NCBI GenBank assembly: GCA_964016885.1
Contig: OZ024743.1
Span: 172,390,676 to 172,454,675 of the forward strand
DNA length: 64,000 bases
Direction of reading: 5' to 3'
Origin: Eledone cirrhosa
Taxonomy: Eukaryota; Mollusca; Cephalopoda; Octopoda; Eledonidae
Shown here piece by piece: positions 1 through 10,887 of this stretch (the first letter of the stretch is position 1; each line of letters starts with the position of its first letter). The notes under the pieces are model-generated. The model did no database searches. It was not told the origin of the DNA and saw nothing but the letters and a program-made list of their open reading frames with translations. The position numbers and the translations under genes are program-made.

Positions 1-1516
1 GGTAACATTCCTTCCTTATCCTTTCCCTCATTGTCGAGTGCTTGATTCCGTCTCCTTCACAAACACCTAGATATTTGTAAGTTTTTTCTTGATCAAGTTC
101 TCTTATCACATTCCCCCGATCAAGATTAATGTCTGAACTCTTCAGCAGCTTTCCTCTGGTGAACGATGGTTTTGGCGCATTTATCTAGTCCAAATTCCAT
201 TTTAATGTCATCACTGAACTGCTCCACAGTGGATAATAGCCCTTGCAATTGTTCATCATTTTTTGCAAATAGTTTCAGGTCATCCATGTAGAACAAGTGA
301 TTAATGGTTTTGTCATAGACTTTATATCCATGTTTTGTTTCATTGAGCATTTTACTTAATGGTATAAGTGCGATGCAGAATAAAAGCGGTGATAAAGAGT
401 CACCCTGAAAAATTCCACAATTAATATTAACTTCTCCAGCTTCCAGTGATTTTGTTTCACTATGCAAAAGGAGTGTCGTTTTCCATGTCTTCATACTGAA
501 TGACAAAAACCTCCTGACAACGGGGGATATTTTGAAAATCTCTAAACATTTTTCAATCCAACTGTGTGGCAAACTATCGAATGCTTTTTTATCCAAGCAA
601 TTGATAGATTTTTGTGTCTATTATGACAATCTTCCAGTATCATTTTGTTAACCAAAAGCTGATCCTTACAGCCATATGAGACTCGTTTACACCCTTTCTG
701 TTCAATGGGAAATAGGTCATTTGTTATCAGGTGGTCATATGTGTATTCAGTTAGGACTGATGTTAAAATGTTATACATTGTGGTCAAGCAAGTTATCGGT
801 CTGTAATTTTTGGGATTGTTTGTCTCATCATTCTTCGGAAGCAGGAATGTAATGCCGTTAACTAGCCATGATGGTATCTTTTCTGGCTCCTTAACTATTT
901 CATTGTAAATTTGGGCTCACAGCTCATGAGACTCTGTGAAGGCATTTATCCAAAAAATTTGTATTTTGTCTTTTCCTGGGGATTTCCATTTGCTGGTTTT
1001 TCTTAGAGCCAAGCGCAACTGTTCAACTGTTATATTTTCCCATGTTTGTTCCTCAAGGTGAGCTGTATCTTTCATTTGTCTGTCTATCCATGGGGCATGT
1101 ATGTTATGAACTTTTTCTTCGGCCCAGATCTTTTCCCAGAATTCTTGCACTTCCTACTTGGGTGATATTGATTTAGCAGTTATTGTAGACTTACCAATTT
1201 TCCTGTAGAAGTTTCTTTGGTTGTTTTTGAACATATTATTGTCCCTATAGAATCTAGATCGTTTTTCAAAGCGCCTTATACGAGCAGCTTTGGCCGACAC
1301 TTTTTGCTTGATTATTTCTATCAGCATGTCTATGTCACATGTTGATTTTATACTGTACTTTTTTTTCAATTTTCTAAGTTTAGTTTGTTTAACATGTTCA
1401 CCTACTTTATAGTTTGTTAAAATTTCTATGTCAGATCGGAGAAGGTTTATTTGGCGATTGGTGTTCTCTTGCCAAGTAGATTTCTTGTGGGAATTCCTTT
1501 GTTTTTTCATCTTCAC
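1..1516 (-). pseudogene. Decayed REL-type non-LTR retrotransposon, reverse transcriptase part
   Basis: Reading the minus strand from 1516 down gives, in several frames, the same order of blocks as copy A at 2542-5733. These are a basic coiled N-terminal part (about 1516-1160), a linker with KWKSPGKDKIQIFW (about 990-950), the RT block NYRPITC followed by an EQKGCKR block (about 810-690), KKAFDSLPHSWIEKC (about 590-545), GIFQGDSLSPLLF (about 420-385) and the catalytic box YMDDLKLFAK (about 300-270). The thumb start YKYLGVCEGDGIKH lies near 100-40. The window begins inside the element, so its zinc finger and endonuclease are not visible. Frames break near 590, 790-915 and 1150. It is a diverged relative of A, B and C rather than a recent copy. 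The family assignment is by motif order only. Confidence 0.85.
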
Positions 1517-2007
1517 TCCACATAAGTGAGTGGTGACTTTAGCCTATGCATAATAGAGATGATTTAAGTCAGTAATGTTTAGTTTGTTTGTGATGATAAT
1601 GTTTTTGAGAATTATGTTAGTCTTGTGTATTATCTTTTGGTTCTGTTTGGAGTTCTGGATCTTAGGGAGGGTGTCTCGTTTCCCCATGTCAGATTCTTTC
1701 ATTTCCAGCAATCACCCAGTGCATTACAATAATATAATATACTTTTTGTTGTAGTTGGCTGTTATTGTTGTTGGCTATGTCGGTGGTGGTGCCGGGGCTT
1801 TTTATATTGTTGGTGAGGAAGGGGTGAGCCAGCAGTCCCATAGTTGTTGATATTGTCGTTTGGCCTTGGCCAGGTCACTAAGTCAATCTATTTATATCTT
1901 TTGCTAGCCTCTCCCTTGTCTAGTGATACCGCCACCTTCCCCTTTCTCTCTCAAGTTAACAGGGGAATAGTGGTGGTAGCATTGAAGGAGTGGTGGCGGC
2001 GGGGAGA
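1517..2007. other. No gene seen; T/G-rich spacer upstream of the decayed element
   Basis: This stretch may include remnants of the 5' part of the minus-strand element at 1-1516, but no coding similarity could be read. From about 1740 it becomes rich in GTT, TGG and GGC trinucleotides. Short open frames here follow the trinucleotide repeats and are not genes. Confidence 0.5.
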
Positions 2008-2560
2008 TGTGGGAGACAGTAGCGGCGGTATCGATACTGAGACAGTGGTGGTGGTGATGTCGATACCGAGGCAGTGGTGGTGGTGACGTGATCGTATTAC
2101 TGTAGTGATGGTGTTGTAGCGGTGGTAGCAATGAAGGAGTGGTGGCGGCGGTGATGGGATAGTGGTGGTAATGATGGCAGTAGTGAGTGGTAGTGGTGAA
2201 ATTGCCGTTATCTGGCTGTTGTGTTTAGTGTACACACAGAGGTGATGGGGTAGGTGTTGTATCTAGTTTCTGGTTTTGTTTGGCTGTTCTATATAGCGTG
2301 GACAGAGGAGGGGTTTGGTTCTTCTTCCATTTATAGCCATTTTCTTTTTTGAATATACAATGTACAATACAAAGTTGAATATTTGAATATTTGAGCCTTA
2401 TAACAATATATTTTGGGTCCGAATTTTTTGGGGCCCAAGACGGATGCTTTACGTAGCATTTGTACTAAGAGTTGTTATTTCACAAATGATTTAAATATGT
2501 TAAAAATTCAAAACTTACGGGAGCGATTGCATGACCTTCCGTCACCTCGTGCGTCTTCTT
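2008..2560. repeat. Interspersed repeat R1, copy 1
   Basis: This roughly 550-bp block starts with imperfect (GTGGTGG)-type repeats and ends at GTGCGTCTTCTTCCC, immediately followed by a (TTA)n tract. It recurs in the same orientation at 6220-6780, also followed by (TTA)n. The copies agree almost base for base over the segment GAATATTTGAGCCTTATAAC to the end, with indels in the TGG-rich part. No coding capacity was recognised. It could be a SINE or MITE with a trinucleotide tail, or a target-derived segment duplicated around element A. Confidence 0.75.
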
Positions 2561-5500
2561 CCCTTATTATTATTATTATTATTATTATTATTGTTGTTAT
2601 TCCTTGAATAACAACAATACGATCTTTTTTCTTTGTCCACAACCACCAGGTCAGGTCTATTGTGTTCCAGTTTTTTGTCCGTCTGTATCCTAAAATCCCA
2701 CAGCACCTTCAACTGATTGTTCTCCATCACCGCCTCTGGCCTATGCTCATACCATTTCTCAGTGTGTGGTAAATTGTTTACTTTGCACAGGTGCCAGTGG
2801 ATCACCCTGCCCATCACATCGTGTCTCCAGCCCTTATAGTGGGTCTGGGCTAGGTGTTTACACTCGGACACAATGTGAGCCACAGTCTCCTCTCTCTCTC
2901 CACAGATCCTGCATGGTGGGCTAGCCTCCTCCTTGTAAATATGGTGCTTCAACCACTTCGTTTTGAGGGCCTGCTCCTGCGCAACCATTAGCATTCCTTC
3001 TGTAGCCTTTTTGAGGTCTCCTCTTCTCAACCAGTTCCATGTCTGTGGATCTCTAAATTCAGTTTTCTCAAAGAAGGTACTATGAAGGGATTTTCCCTTA
3101 AGGCTGCTCTTCCTCCTTGATGTTATTTCCTCCTTGGACATCCCCTGGCCTACTGTACCCTCCTTCAGTACAGTTCTGAGCATTGGCTCCTTACTATAGG
3201 TCACGTATTTGTATAGGTTGTTTTTCTCCATCTGAACACAGTCCTCTATGCTGATAAGACCTCTTCCACCCTCAGATCTCCTTAGGTAGAGTCTATCGAC
3301 ATCACTCCTCTTGTGGAACATGTTGTAGATAGTCAATAGCTTCCTAGTCTTCCTATCCATTTCTTTTTGTTCAGCAACATTCCATCTCAGAATTCCCGCA
3401 CTGTACCTAATAATAGACACAGCTCGGGAATTTACTGCGCTTATGGCATTTCTGCTGTTCAGATGTGACTTCAATACGCTCCTTACTCTCCGAATGTATT
3501 CAGTTCTTAACAATTCCTTCATTTTTTTATTCTTTATGCCATCAGCCTCCAGAACGCCCAAATACTTGTATCCTTCCTCAGAGTCAATTTCCTTTATCAT
3601 CTCACCTGTTGGTATCTGGATCCCGTTACTTCTGCTCAACCTACCCCTCTTCATCACAATGACTCCACATTTACTAATACCAAACTGCATACATATATCA
3701 CTGCTGAAAATACGGACAGTGCCAACAAGCACATCCAACTCGTTCTCACTTTTCCCGAAGAGCTTAAGATCGTCCATGAAGAGGAGGTGATTGATGGTAA
3801 GCTCTCCCTTTCCCAACTTGTATCCTGCTCTCACTTTTCGCAGCATAATGGTCAAGGGCATCAGGGCAAGGACAAACAACAGAGGGGACAGGCTATCTCC
3901 CTGGAAGATACCTCTCTTGATCTTCACGCTTCCCAAGGATACTCCAGTTGATGTCAACTCTGTCTCCCAGGACCCCATACTCCTGCCCAGCAACTGTCTG
4001 ATGTTATCTGCCACCCTGAAGATCTCCAGGCTTTTGGTGATCCAAGAATGAGGCACCATGTCAAATGCCTTTCTGTAGTCTATCCATCCCATGGCAAGAT
4101 CAGTGTGTCTCCTCCTGCAATTCCCCATTACCATCTTATCAATAAGTAACTGGTCCTTTGTACCACGTGACTTCTTTCGGCATCCTTTCTGTTCGTCCGG
4201 TAACAAGTTGTTTGTGTGGAGGTGGTGGTAGATTTCCTCAGACACAATGCTCGTCAACAGTTTCCACATTACGGACAGACATGTGATAGGTCTATAGTTG
4301 GTAACATCATTACCCTTGATTCGGTCTTTCATTATCAGAACTGTGGTACCTTTTGTCAACCACTCTGGCACCTCACCCGACACCAAGCAGTCATTGAACA
4401 TGGCCGTCAGCTTCGGGTGGAGGGATGTTAAATTTTTAATCCAATACCCCTGCACACCATCTGGGCCTGGTGATTTCCAGTTGGTTAGTTTTTTGGCCTG
4501 CCCCTTAAGAGTTTCAACTGTGATACTCAAATCAGTTTGTTGGTGTGCCTGCTCACCGATCTCCCTCTGTACTGTCTCAATCCACCCTGCCTGGACATTA
4601 TGTCTAACATCCTGCTCCCATATTCCTCTCCAGAATTTTTTAGTTTGCTCCGCCCCAGGGATCAAGTCGTTGCCTCTTTCTTTCCCCTCAAGCTGTCCAA
4701 ACAGCATCTTCTGGTTGTTGTCGAACATGCGGTTCTGTTTATACTGACTGTCTCTGTTCTCGTATCGCCTGATTTTTGCACTCTTTGCTACAATGTGTTG
4801 CTTCCGTTCCTCTATGATAATATTTAGATTTTTCCTCCTAGTTTTGTACTTTATTTCCAGTCTATTTTTAGTGCCTATGTTTTTTAGTGTCCCATTCAGT
4901 AGTGACTCAAGCTTTCCTATGTCATTTCTCATTTCCCCGATTTGACCACTCAGTCGTTTCTTCCACCACGGCTCTGCTCTTTCTTGTCTGTTGTTTCCTC
5001 TCGCTTTTATACCAAGTAGTTTCCTCACCGTATTTGCTGTTGCTTTGAGGATATTGTTGCACTGGTGAAGGCTCCTCGCCTCAAGGTATGGGATGACTTT
5101 GTTTACCTTAGCTGTTGTTTCTTTTAACTTTTTCCTGTCTACAAATCTTAGGTTCATAGGTCTCCCACTATCGTTGTTCAATTCATCTACCACTAAATTT
5201 AGGATGTCAACCGAATCTTGTCCTAGCCTGTCAGCATTCATCTCCTCAGTGGCCGTATCTCTGTTCCAGGTATTATTTATCTCAGTATTCAGATCATTGT
5301 CTGCTTCGGGTGGTTCCTCCGTTCTCAGGACCTCTTCACCTTCATTTCCCACTGGCTCGCTTGTCTGGCATACTACACCCGCCATCTCCAAGCCATTCTC
5401 TCTGCTCAGTTCCTCCAGTTCCAGCTCGCTTATCCACCCATTAGTTCTTATTACCCGAGCCTGCCCGGCCAATTTTTGTTCATCTAATTTAAATAGACCA

Positions 5501-5733
5501 ATCTCGTTCCAGATGTTATGCATCCGTCTCCTGTAGCCCCTCTCCTTGGGGTTACTTTTCAGGTAACATTGCATAACAGTTCTATTCAATTCTTTAGTCC
5601 AGTTGGTTCTGGCCCCTTTCCTTCTTCTTCTTCCTCCAACATCAGCAGTATTTGGTTGACAGTCAGGTTCCTGCTGCTGAGCCAGGGGGCACCTGTTGGG
5701 TGAGAGTCTGTCACATGACGTTCTAGTCTCCAT
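2542..5733 (-). CDS. Reverse transcriptase polyprotein of REL-type retrotransposon (C-terminally truncated)
   Basis: The open frame is 1063 codons. Residues about 30-110 hold a basic, aromatic-rich domain (RTNWTKELN..., W, Y and R conserved in copy B) that may bind nucleic acid. A coiled basic region follows. The RT has NWKSPGPDGVQGYW (about 424), NYRPITCLS (about 480), WIDYRKAFDMVPHSW (about 553), GIFQGDSLSPLLF (about 611) and the catalytic LLFMDDLKLF (about 652). After the thumb there is a CCHC finger CRICGEREETVAHIVSEC (about 939, C-x2-C-x8-H-x4-C). The start of a PD-(D/E)XK-like endonuclease, RPDLVVVDKEKRS, lies at about 1026. The frame then runs into the trinucleotide tail and ends in a run of asparagines, so the endonuclease is lost. 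Copy B has an ATG 36 bases upstream that is ATA here, so 5733 is the first usable start. The RT may be intact; the element is probably defective for target cutting. Confidence 0.85.
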   Translation of the reverse strand: METRTSCDRLSPNRCPLAQQQEPDCQPNTADVGGRRRRKGARTNWTKELNRTVMQCYLKSNPKERGYRRRMHNIWNEIGLFKLDEQKLAGQARVIRTNGWISELELEELSRENGLEMAGVVCQTSEPVGNEGEEVLRTEEPPEADNDLNTEINNTWNRDTATEEMNADRLGQDSVDILNLVVDELNNDSGRPMNLRFVDRKKLKETTAKVNKVIPYLEARSLHQCNNILKATANTVRKLLGIKARGNNRQERAEPWWKKRLSGQIGEMRNDIGKLESLLNGTLKNIGTKNRLEIKYKTRRKNLNIIIEERKQHIVAKSAKIRRYENRDSQYKQNRMFDNNQKMLFGQLEGKERGNDLIPGAEQTKKFWRGIWEQDVRHNVQAGWIETVQREIGEQAHQQTDLSITVETLKGQAKKLTNWKSPGPDGVQGYWIKNLTSLHPKLTAMFNDCLVSGEVPEWLTKGTTVLIMKDRIKGNDVTNYRPITCLSVMWKLLTSIVSEEIYHHLHTNNLLPDEQKGCRKKSRGTKDQLLIDKMVMGNCRRRHTDLAMGWIDYRKAFDMVPHSWITKSLEIFRVADNIRQLLGRSMGSWETELTSTGVSLGSVKIKRGIFQGDSLSPLLFVLALMPLTIMLRKVRAGYKLGKGELTINHLLFMDDLKLFGKSENELDVLVGTVRIFSSDICMQFGISKCGVIVMKRGRLSRSNGIQIPTGEMIKEIDSEEGYKYLGVLEADGIKNKKMKELLRTEYIRRVRSVLKSHLNSRNAISAVNSRAVSIIRYSAGILRWNVAEQKEMDRKTRKLLTIYNMFHKRSDVDRLYLRRSEGGRGLISIEDCVQMEKNNLYKYVTYSKEPMLRTVLKEGTVGQGMSKEEITSRRKSSLKGKSLHSTFFEKTEFRDPQTWNWLRRGDLKKATEGMLMVAQEQALKTKWLKHHIYKEEASPPCRICGEREETVAHIVSECKHLAQTHYKGWRHDVMGRVIHWHLCKVNNLPHTEKWYEHRPEAVMENNQLKVLWDFRIQTDKKLEHNRPDLVVVDKEKRSYCCYSRNNNNNNNNNNNNKGRRRTR

Positions 5734-6040
5734 TTCACCGTTATTCGAACTGTTTATGTTCGATATTTAAACACTCTTATCGAGGATTGGCGAATGTATG
5801 GTTACATAGCCATCTGTGGATTCGCCGTTCCACTTGGCCCTTGTGTGGCATTATCACCACGCTGTATACGAACACACATAAACAAACAAACACACAGGCA
5901 GAAAGGGCCCCAAAAATGAATAAGCATAAGTTTCATTGTAATGTAGTGTTCGAATGTCTGACTTAGTTTTTGTTTTTTTAGCTTTAGTTTTTCCCCCCTC
6001 TTCTCTGTCCGTCCGCCTGCTTCTCTCTTCATTCTTATTT
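2557..6040 (-). mobile_element. REL-type non-LTR retrotransposon, copy A
   Basis: The element runs on the minus strand from a 5' leader (about 6040-5734) through one long open frame to a 3' tail near 2607-2557. The tail reads TTCAAGGAATAACAACAA followed by (TAA)n on the minus strand. The leader matches the region before copy B (10626-10887) in inverted orientation, and the tail matches that of copy C (about 14490-14440). This defines both ends by comparison between copies. About 0.3 kb before the tail, covering most of the endonuclease and the 3' UTR, is missing relative to C. R1 repeats flank the element on both sides in direct orientation. Confidence 0.85.
5734..6040 (-). promoter_or_regulatory. 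5' leader of copy A (conserved between copies)
   Basis: The sequence immediately before the start codon of copy A is conserved, inverted, before copy B at 10626-10887. Shared stretches include GGCGAATGTATGGTTACATA, ATAAGCATAAGTTTCATTG and CTAAGTCAGACATTC (the last on the plus strand of B). Non-LTR elements of this kind carry internal promoters in such leaders, so a promoter here is an inference. The leader continues upstream into a strongly pyrimidine-rich (plus strand) tract to about 6190. Confidence 0.5.
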
Positions 6041-6219
6041 TCTTTACGTTTATTGTTTTTGTTTTTCTCTGTTTGTTTTTCTCGTTTTTTGCTGTTGTTG
6101 CTGTGCTGCTTTGGTTTTGTTGTTTGTTTTTTCTTTTTTCTTTTGAGTCTATTTTTGATGCCTTCCTCTTTTTTAGTAGTAGGAATTATATAATGTGGTG
6201 GCAGCAACCAGCTAGAAGA

Positions 6220-6900
<681 letters not shown>

Positions 6901-7264
6901 ATTTACGTTAAACCCCAATGTATCTATAAATACCAGTGCCCTGTATTACCTGTATTCTGATGATTTGATCGGGCATGGACTGTAATTAAGGTCCAGTGAC
7001 GTAACTTCTAACGATCAGTAGCTTTAGACTCACCTGATCAATGAAACAATTGTTAATACAGTAAATAAACCCTTTTGTACAGCCGACCATTCTTTTACTA
7101 ATATTACTCCAAGAACCACCTGCCTAGGAACTTTCTTAAACCGGCAACGCGAGTAAGGAAATTTCTTGTTGAGTCAAACAACGCCGTACGTTAAAACTAT
7201 CCTCGACACAGAGTACTCACAACCTCTAGCTGGATTACCTAAAACGATACTTTGTTATCCTATA

Positions 7265-7362
7265 TCCTGTTGGAGACGCAGGACATGGCAGCGATAATGA
7301 TGGACAGAGACCGCTGGAGAGAACTCGTCCATGGATCTCGGGAATTTTACCCGCCCTAGAAA
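7265..7362 (+). pseudogene. Possible short C-terminal scrap of an RTE-like element
   Basis: A short frame reading MAAIMMDRDRWRELVHGS and then a stop resembles the usual C-terminal end of RTE-type ORFs (…A.DR.RWR.L…; compare KVAADRDRWRVLTA at the end of the element at 45967-48526). Nothing else of the element is visible. The rest of 6901-7379 shows no gene. This could be chance, and confidence is low. Confidence 0.3.
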
Positions 7363-7379
7363 AAAAAAGATATATATAT

Positions 7380-9683
7380 AACAAATAGTAGAAAGGAAAA
7401 AGGCTTTTTCTGTAGAAAATGTTGAAGAGATATTTTTGGTGAAATTTTAAAGCATTAATCTATTTACAATACTGGTTTCAGCATTAAATGCATTTTCAAT
7501 TGCGGATATGCAGAATATTGTTAAGTTGCCTATTTGTACAAATAGTGGAAAATAATGATAATAACAAAAAAAAAGAGAAAAAAAATATAGAGAGGGGAAG
7601 AAAAGTTAATTTTCACATACATGGTTCTTTAGAGAAGAAAGTCATTTTGTCTGTCCATCCTTCTCTGCTAATGGTTTTGCCACAAAGAAGATTTAGAGTT
7701 ATTGAAATATTAATTCCACCTCTAGCAGGAATTTTAGATTTAGCGGGATGGAGAAAATGTTACTACAAAGAGGGGTTCAGAGCCACTGGAGTACCCATTC
7801 TATCTTCAGCAGAAGCGTCCAGATTCAGAGGAATGTAAAGCATTTAGTATTGCACCTGAATGTTTCCATTTGATTATCTTCATGGAGGTCCTCCAGGACT
7901 TGCTGATGTGGGTGTTACTATTTGGTTGCTTGGTCTGAATTATATGGTTCCTGAAATCTTGGAGGAGGATATATTGCTAAAGGGTTAATTTGTCTAGGGT
8001 GTTGATTTTAAAGTGTGCCAGCTTTGGTTTAGTCCGAAGTGGAAGCATTTAGAAGGGGTTCGTATTTGGCAATAAATTGTGATTCCTTGCTAATGCGCTG
8101 GATGTAGGACGCGTTGTCTTTGAATTTGTAGATGGGAAAATTCTAAAATTGCTTTGTTCATCAGATGCGCGGGTCGCGATGTGTTCACTTAGTGCTATCT
8201 TTCTGTATTCCCTATTTTGGTTTGGGATCTATGGACGGTCATACTTTGTCGGAGGCTGTGTGGGGTCTGTTCTATGTAGTGCTCTCGACAACCTGAGCAG
8301 ATCAACACTTAGATAAGGTTTACTGATGCACATGTGAAATTGCACATAACTGTAAAGTGTTGTCCTTGTTTGAAGTGGAACTCCGATCCCTCTATTAGAT
8401 TGATTAGATTGATACATATACCACAGTTGGGTCTTCTGCATTTTTTTACTGTAGGGTTCATTGTGGGGGTCGGCTGGACTTTGGCCTGTGTAAGGATGTT
8501 TTTTATTGATTTTGGTTATCTTTTGCTCTTTAGGATATTGTGTGTTTGGAGGATCTGGTTCATTCTTAGGTCTCTTTTTAGTAAAGGTATGTTCAGGAGG
8601 ATGGTGTCGAATGTCTCATTGTTAAGGGGGTTGTGTGTGGAGATGTATGGTAGAGTTTTCAGTTTTGATTGATTCCTTGGTTTGGGGTGTCTAAGTTCCT
8701 GGATGTTGAGTTTTAGGGCTCGCTGGAATCCATTGTTGATTAGGGATGGTGAGTAATTCCTGCTAATAAGTGTGTTCTTTAATTCTTCTAGTCGTATGTA
8801 CATGTGTATTTATTGTGATACTATTGTGCAGATCCTTTTGGCTAGGTTGTAGGGAATGCTCATTTTCATGTGTCTAGGGTGGCATGAGCTGAATGGAAGA
8901 TACTGTTTGGAGTCTGTGGGTTTATAGTATATGTCTGTTTCTATTTTGCTGTTGGTTTTCATTCTGGAGGTGATGTTTTCTTATTTCTTTGTGTGTTGCA
9001 GGGGCGTCTGCGTAGTTGCTGTGCGGTTGGGTTAAGAGGTAAGGGTAAGGTGTTGCCGTCTTTTTTTGGTAGGTCATAATCTCAATTACCTCCATCACAC
9101 AAAGGTCGCAAGAGCACCTTTCACTTTGATATGGGCGGGTGAACCTTAACACGGACCAGGAGAGTGTATATTCCGTATTGTTTCGTTTCAAGTCCCAGAT
9201 TTTTTGGCAATGGCGGTTGATTTACTCTAAACAGGATCTTTGAATGAATGGGAGTGCACATATACTATTCAAAGTATCCACTATTCAAAGAGTCCCACAT
9301 AGCAGTCTGCAGCCACAACAACCATCCCCTACCTCCTCCTCTTCCTTCCCCCCCCCCCCCTGCTACTTCCCTCTCCAGTCACAACAAAGTCATTAGCAGA
9401 GAAGGATGGACAGACAAAATTACTTTCTTCTCTGAAGGACCATGTATGTGAAAATTAACTTTTCTTCTCCTCTCTATATTTCTTTCTCTTTTTTTTTTTG
9501 TTATTATCATTATTTTTCACTATTTGTACAAATATGCAACTTAACAATATTCTGCATATCCGCAATTGAAAATGCATTTAATGCTGAAACCGGTATTGTA
9601 AATAGATTAATGATTTGAAATTTCACCAAAAATATCTCTCCAACATTTTCTACAGAGAAAATCTTTTTCCTTTCTACTATTTG

Positions 9684-9686
<3 letters not shown>
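7380..9686. mobile_element. PLE remnant bounded by ~295-bp inverted arms
   Basis: Left arm 7380-7673 and right arm 9391-9686 are inverted copies with few differences. Both contain GCATTTTCAATTGC, GCATTAAATGC and the CACTATTTGTACAAATA palindrome. The interior carries a PLE coding fragment on the minus strand (7890-8815). The unit is flanked by TA repeats (short at 7368, long at 9684-9742). The arms also contain the order CTGCATA ... GAAA ... GTA AATA on the plus strand near 9550-9605, resembling a mutated hammerhead with 4 bp of stem I. PLEs are known to carry pseudo-LTRs that may be inverted. Confidence 0.75.
7890..8815 (-). pseudogene. Penelope-like element: RT-to-GIY-YIG linker and endonuclease fragment
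   Basis: Minus-strand translation from 8803 gives RLEELKNTLISRNYSPSLI, YISTHNPLNNETF and NIPLLKRDLRM...ILKSKR, the linker between RT and endonuclease in PLEs. Further on (about 8440-8180), in broken frames, come CGICINLI, EGSEFHFKQGQHF, CSGCREHYIEQT and LRQSMTVHRSQTKI. These are the GIY-YIG part, also seen at 51252-51600. Stops and frameshifts make it non-functional. It contains the linker segment that is deleted from the copy at 51170-52125, so the two complement each other in defining the family. Confidence 0.8.

Positions 9687-9742
<56 letters not shown>
9684..9742. repeat. (TA)n microsatellite
   Basis: About 58 bp of TA dinucleotides directly abut the right inverted arm of the PLE unit. 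Confidence 0.95.
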
Positions 9743-9744
<2 letters not shown>

Positions 9745-9752
9745 GAAAAATT

Positions 9753-9870
9753 AGGCATCATAGGTATGTCTTCGCGTTAGAGACAAGATACCTCAGCCTA
9801 GGGCGAAACAATAACTAAAGTAAGTTATTGGGATAAAAAGAAGTGGGTGGAGAAAGAGAAAGACATGTAA
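9753..9870. repeat. Direct repeat, copy 1 (GGCATCATAGGTAT block)
   Basis: This 118-bp block contains TTCGCGTTAGAGACA, TACCTCAGCCTAGGGCG and GGTGGAGAAAGAGAAAGACAT. It is repeated at 10323-10438 in the same orientation with about 90 percent or better identity by eye. Both lie in the region upstream of retrotransposon B, and 9870-10320 between them is a purine-rich (GA) tract without a gene. Confidence 0.85.
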
Positions 9871-10322
9871 ACAGACACGATGGGTGAAGCAACGTAAAGA
9901 GAGGAAAAAAAGGAAAAATATCAAGTCAATAATTTATTTCGAACATAAGAACTGGCGAATTTTGACGAGAGGGAAAAGACAGCGTCTTGACCGTACGAGT
10001 GTGAGCGAGAAGAAAGACCGCGTACAGTACTGGACGATGGAGGAAGTGAGAGAGAGGGTGAGTAGCAGAGAGTGAGTGAGTGAAAGTGCGAGGAAGAGGC
10101 TAGCCGAGAGAGTCACTAGCAGAAGGGGTGAGTGAAAGTAAGAGGGAGAAGAAGAGAGAGAAGGGGTAGAGAGAGAGGATAGCAGCAAGGGAAGAGAAAA
10201 AAGACTGGTCACAGCAAAGGGGAAGCTTATATGAATCAAAATGGCGAGCTGTGTTGTTGCATTAAGTATAGTGAAAATTTAGAAATTAGAGAAGTTAGGA
10301 TTATCCATCATCAGTTGTCTAC

Positions 10323-10438
10323 TAGGCATCATAGGTATTTCTTCGCGTTAGAGACAGCATACCTCAGCCTAGGGCGAAACAATAACTAAAGTAAGTAATT
10401 GGGATCAAAAGAAATGGGTGGAGAAAGAGAAAGACATA
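10323..10438. repeat. Direct repeat, copy 2
   Basis: Second copy of the 9753-9870 block. It is followed by a short TA tract and then by the AAT microsatellite that precedes the leader of copy B. Confidence 0.85.
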
Positions 10439-10480
10439 TATATATATATATATAGGATAACAAAATATCATTTTAGGTAA

Positions 10481-10505
10481 TAATAATAATAATAATAATA
10501 AAGGA

Positions 10506-10556
<51 letters not shown>

Positions 10557-10559
10557 GGA

Positions 10560-10624
<65 letters not shown>
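10481..10624. repeat. (AAT)n microsatellite with AAAGG interruptions
   Basis: Three AAT arrays are separated by the same short interruption AAAGGAAA. The regular interruption suggests a higher-order duplication of the array by slippage. Confidence 0.95.
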
Positions 10625-10625
<1 letters not shown>

Positions 10626-10887
10626 GGAAATAAAAATGAAGAGAAAAACAAACGGACGGACAGAGAAGGGAAGGGAAAAACTAAGTCAGACATTCAAACA
10701 CTACATTACAATGAAACTTATGCTTATTCATTTTGGGGGTTTTTTCTGCCTGTTTGTTTGTTTGGGTTCGTCTACAGCGTGGTAATGCCACACAAAATTC
10801 ACGTGGAGTGACGAAACCACCGGAGACAAGTAATTCACCGGTGGTTATGTAACCATACATTCGCCAATCCTCGATAAGAGTGTTTAA
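10626..10887 (+). promoter_or_regulatory. 5' leader of copy B
   Basis: Inverted match to 5734-6040 before copy A, including ACAGAGAAGGGAAGGGA, the ATGAAACTTATGCTTATTC block and CGCCAATCCTCGATAAGAG just before the start codon. Internal promoter function is inferred from element type. Confidence 0.5.

Noticed and set aside
1844..2235. Overlapping open frames in the GTGGTGG-rich repeat, both strands
   Set aside because: Products of the trinucleotide-rich R1 repeat. No conserved motif.
7488..7838. 116-codon open frame in the left arm of the PLE unit
   Set aside because: Lies across an inverted-repeat arm and non-coding flank, with poly-Lys from an A-rich run and no recognisable motif.
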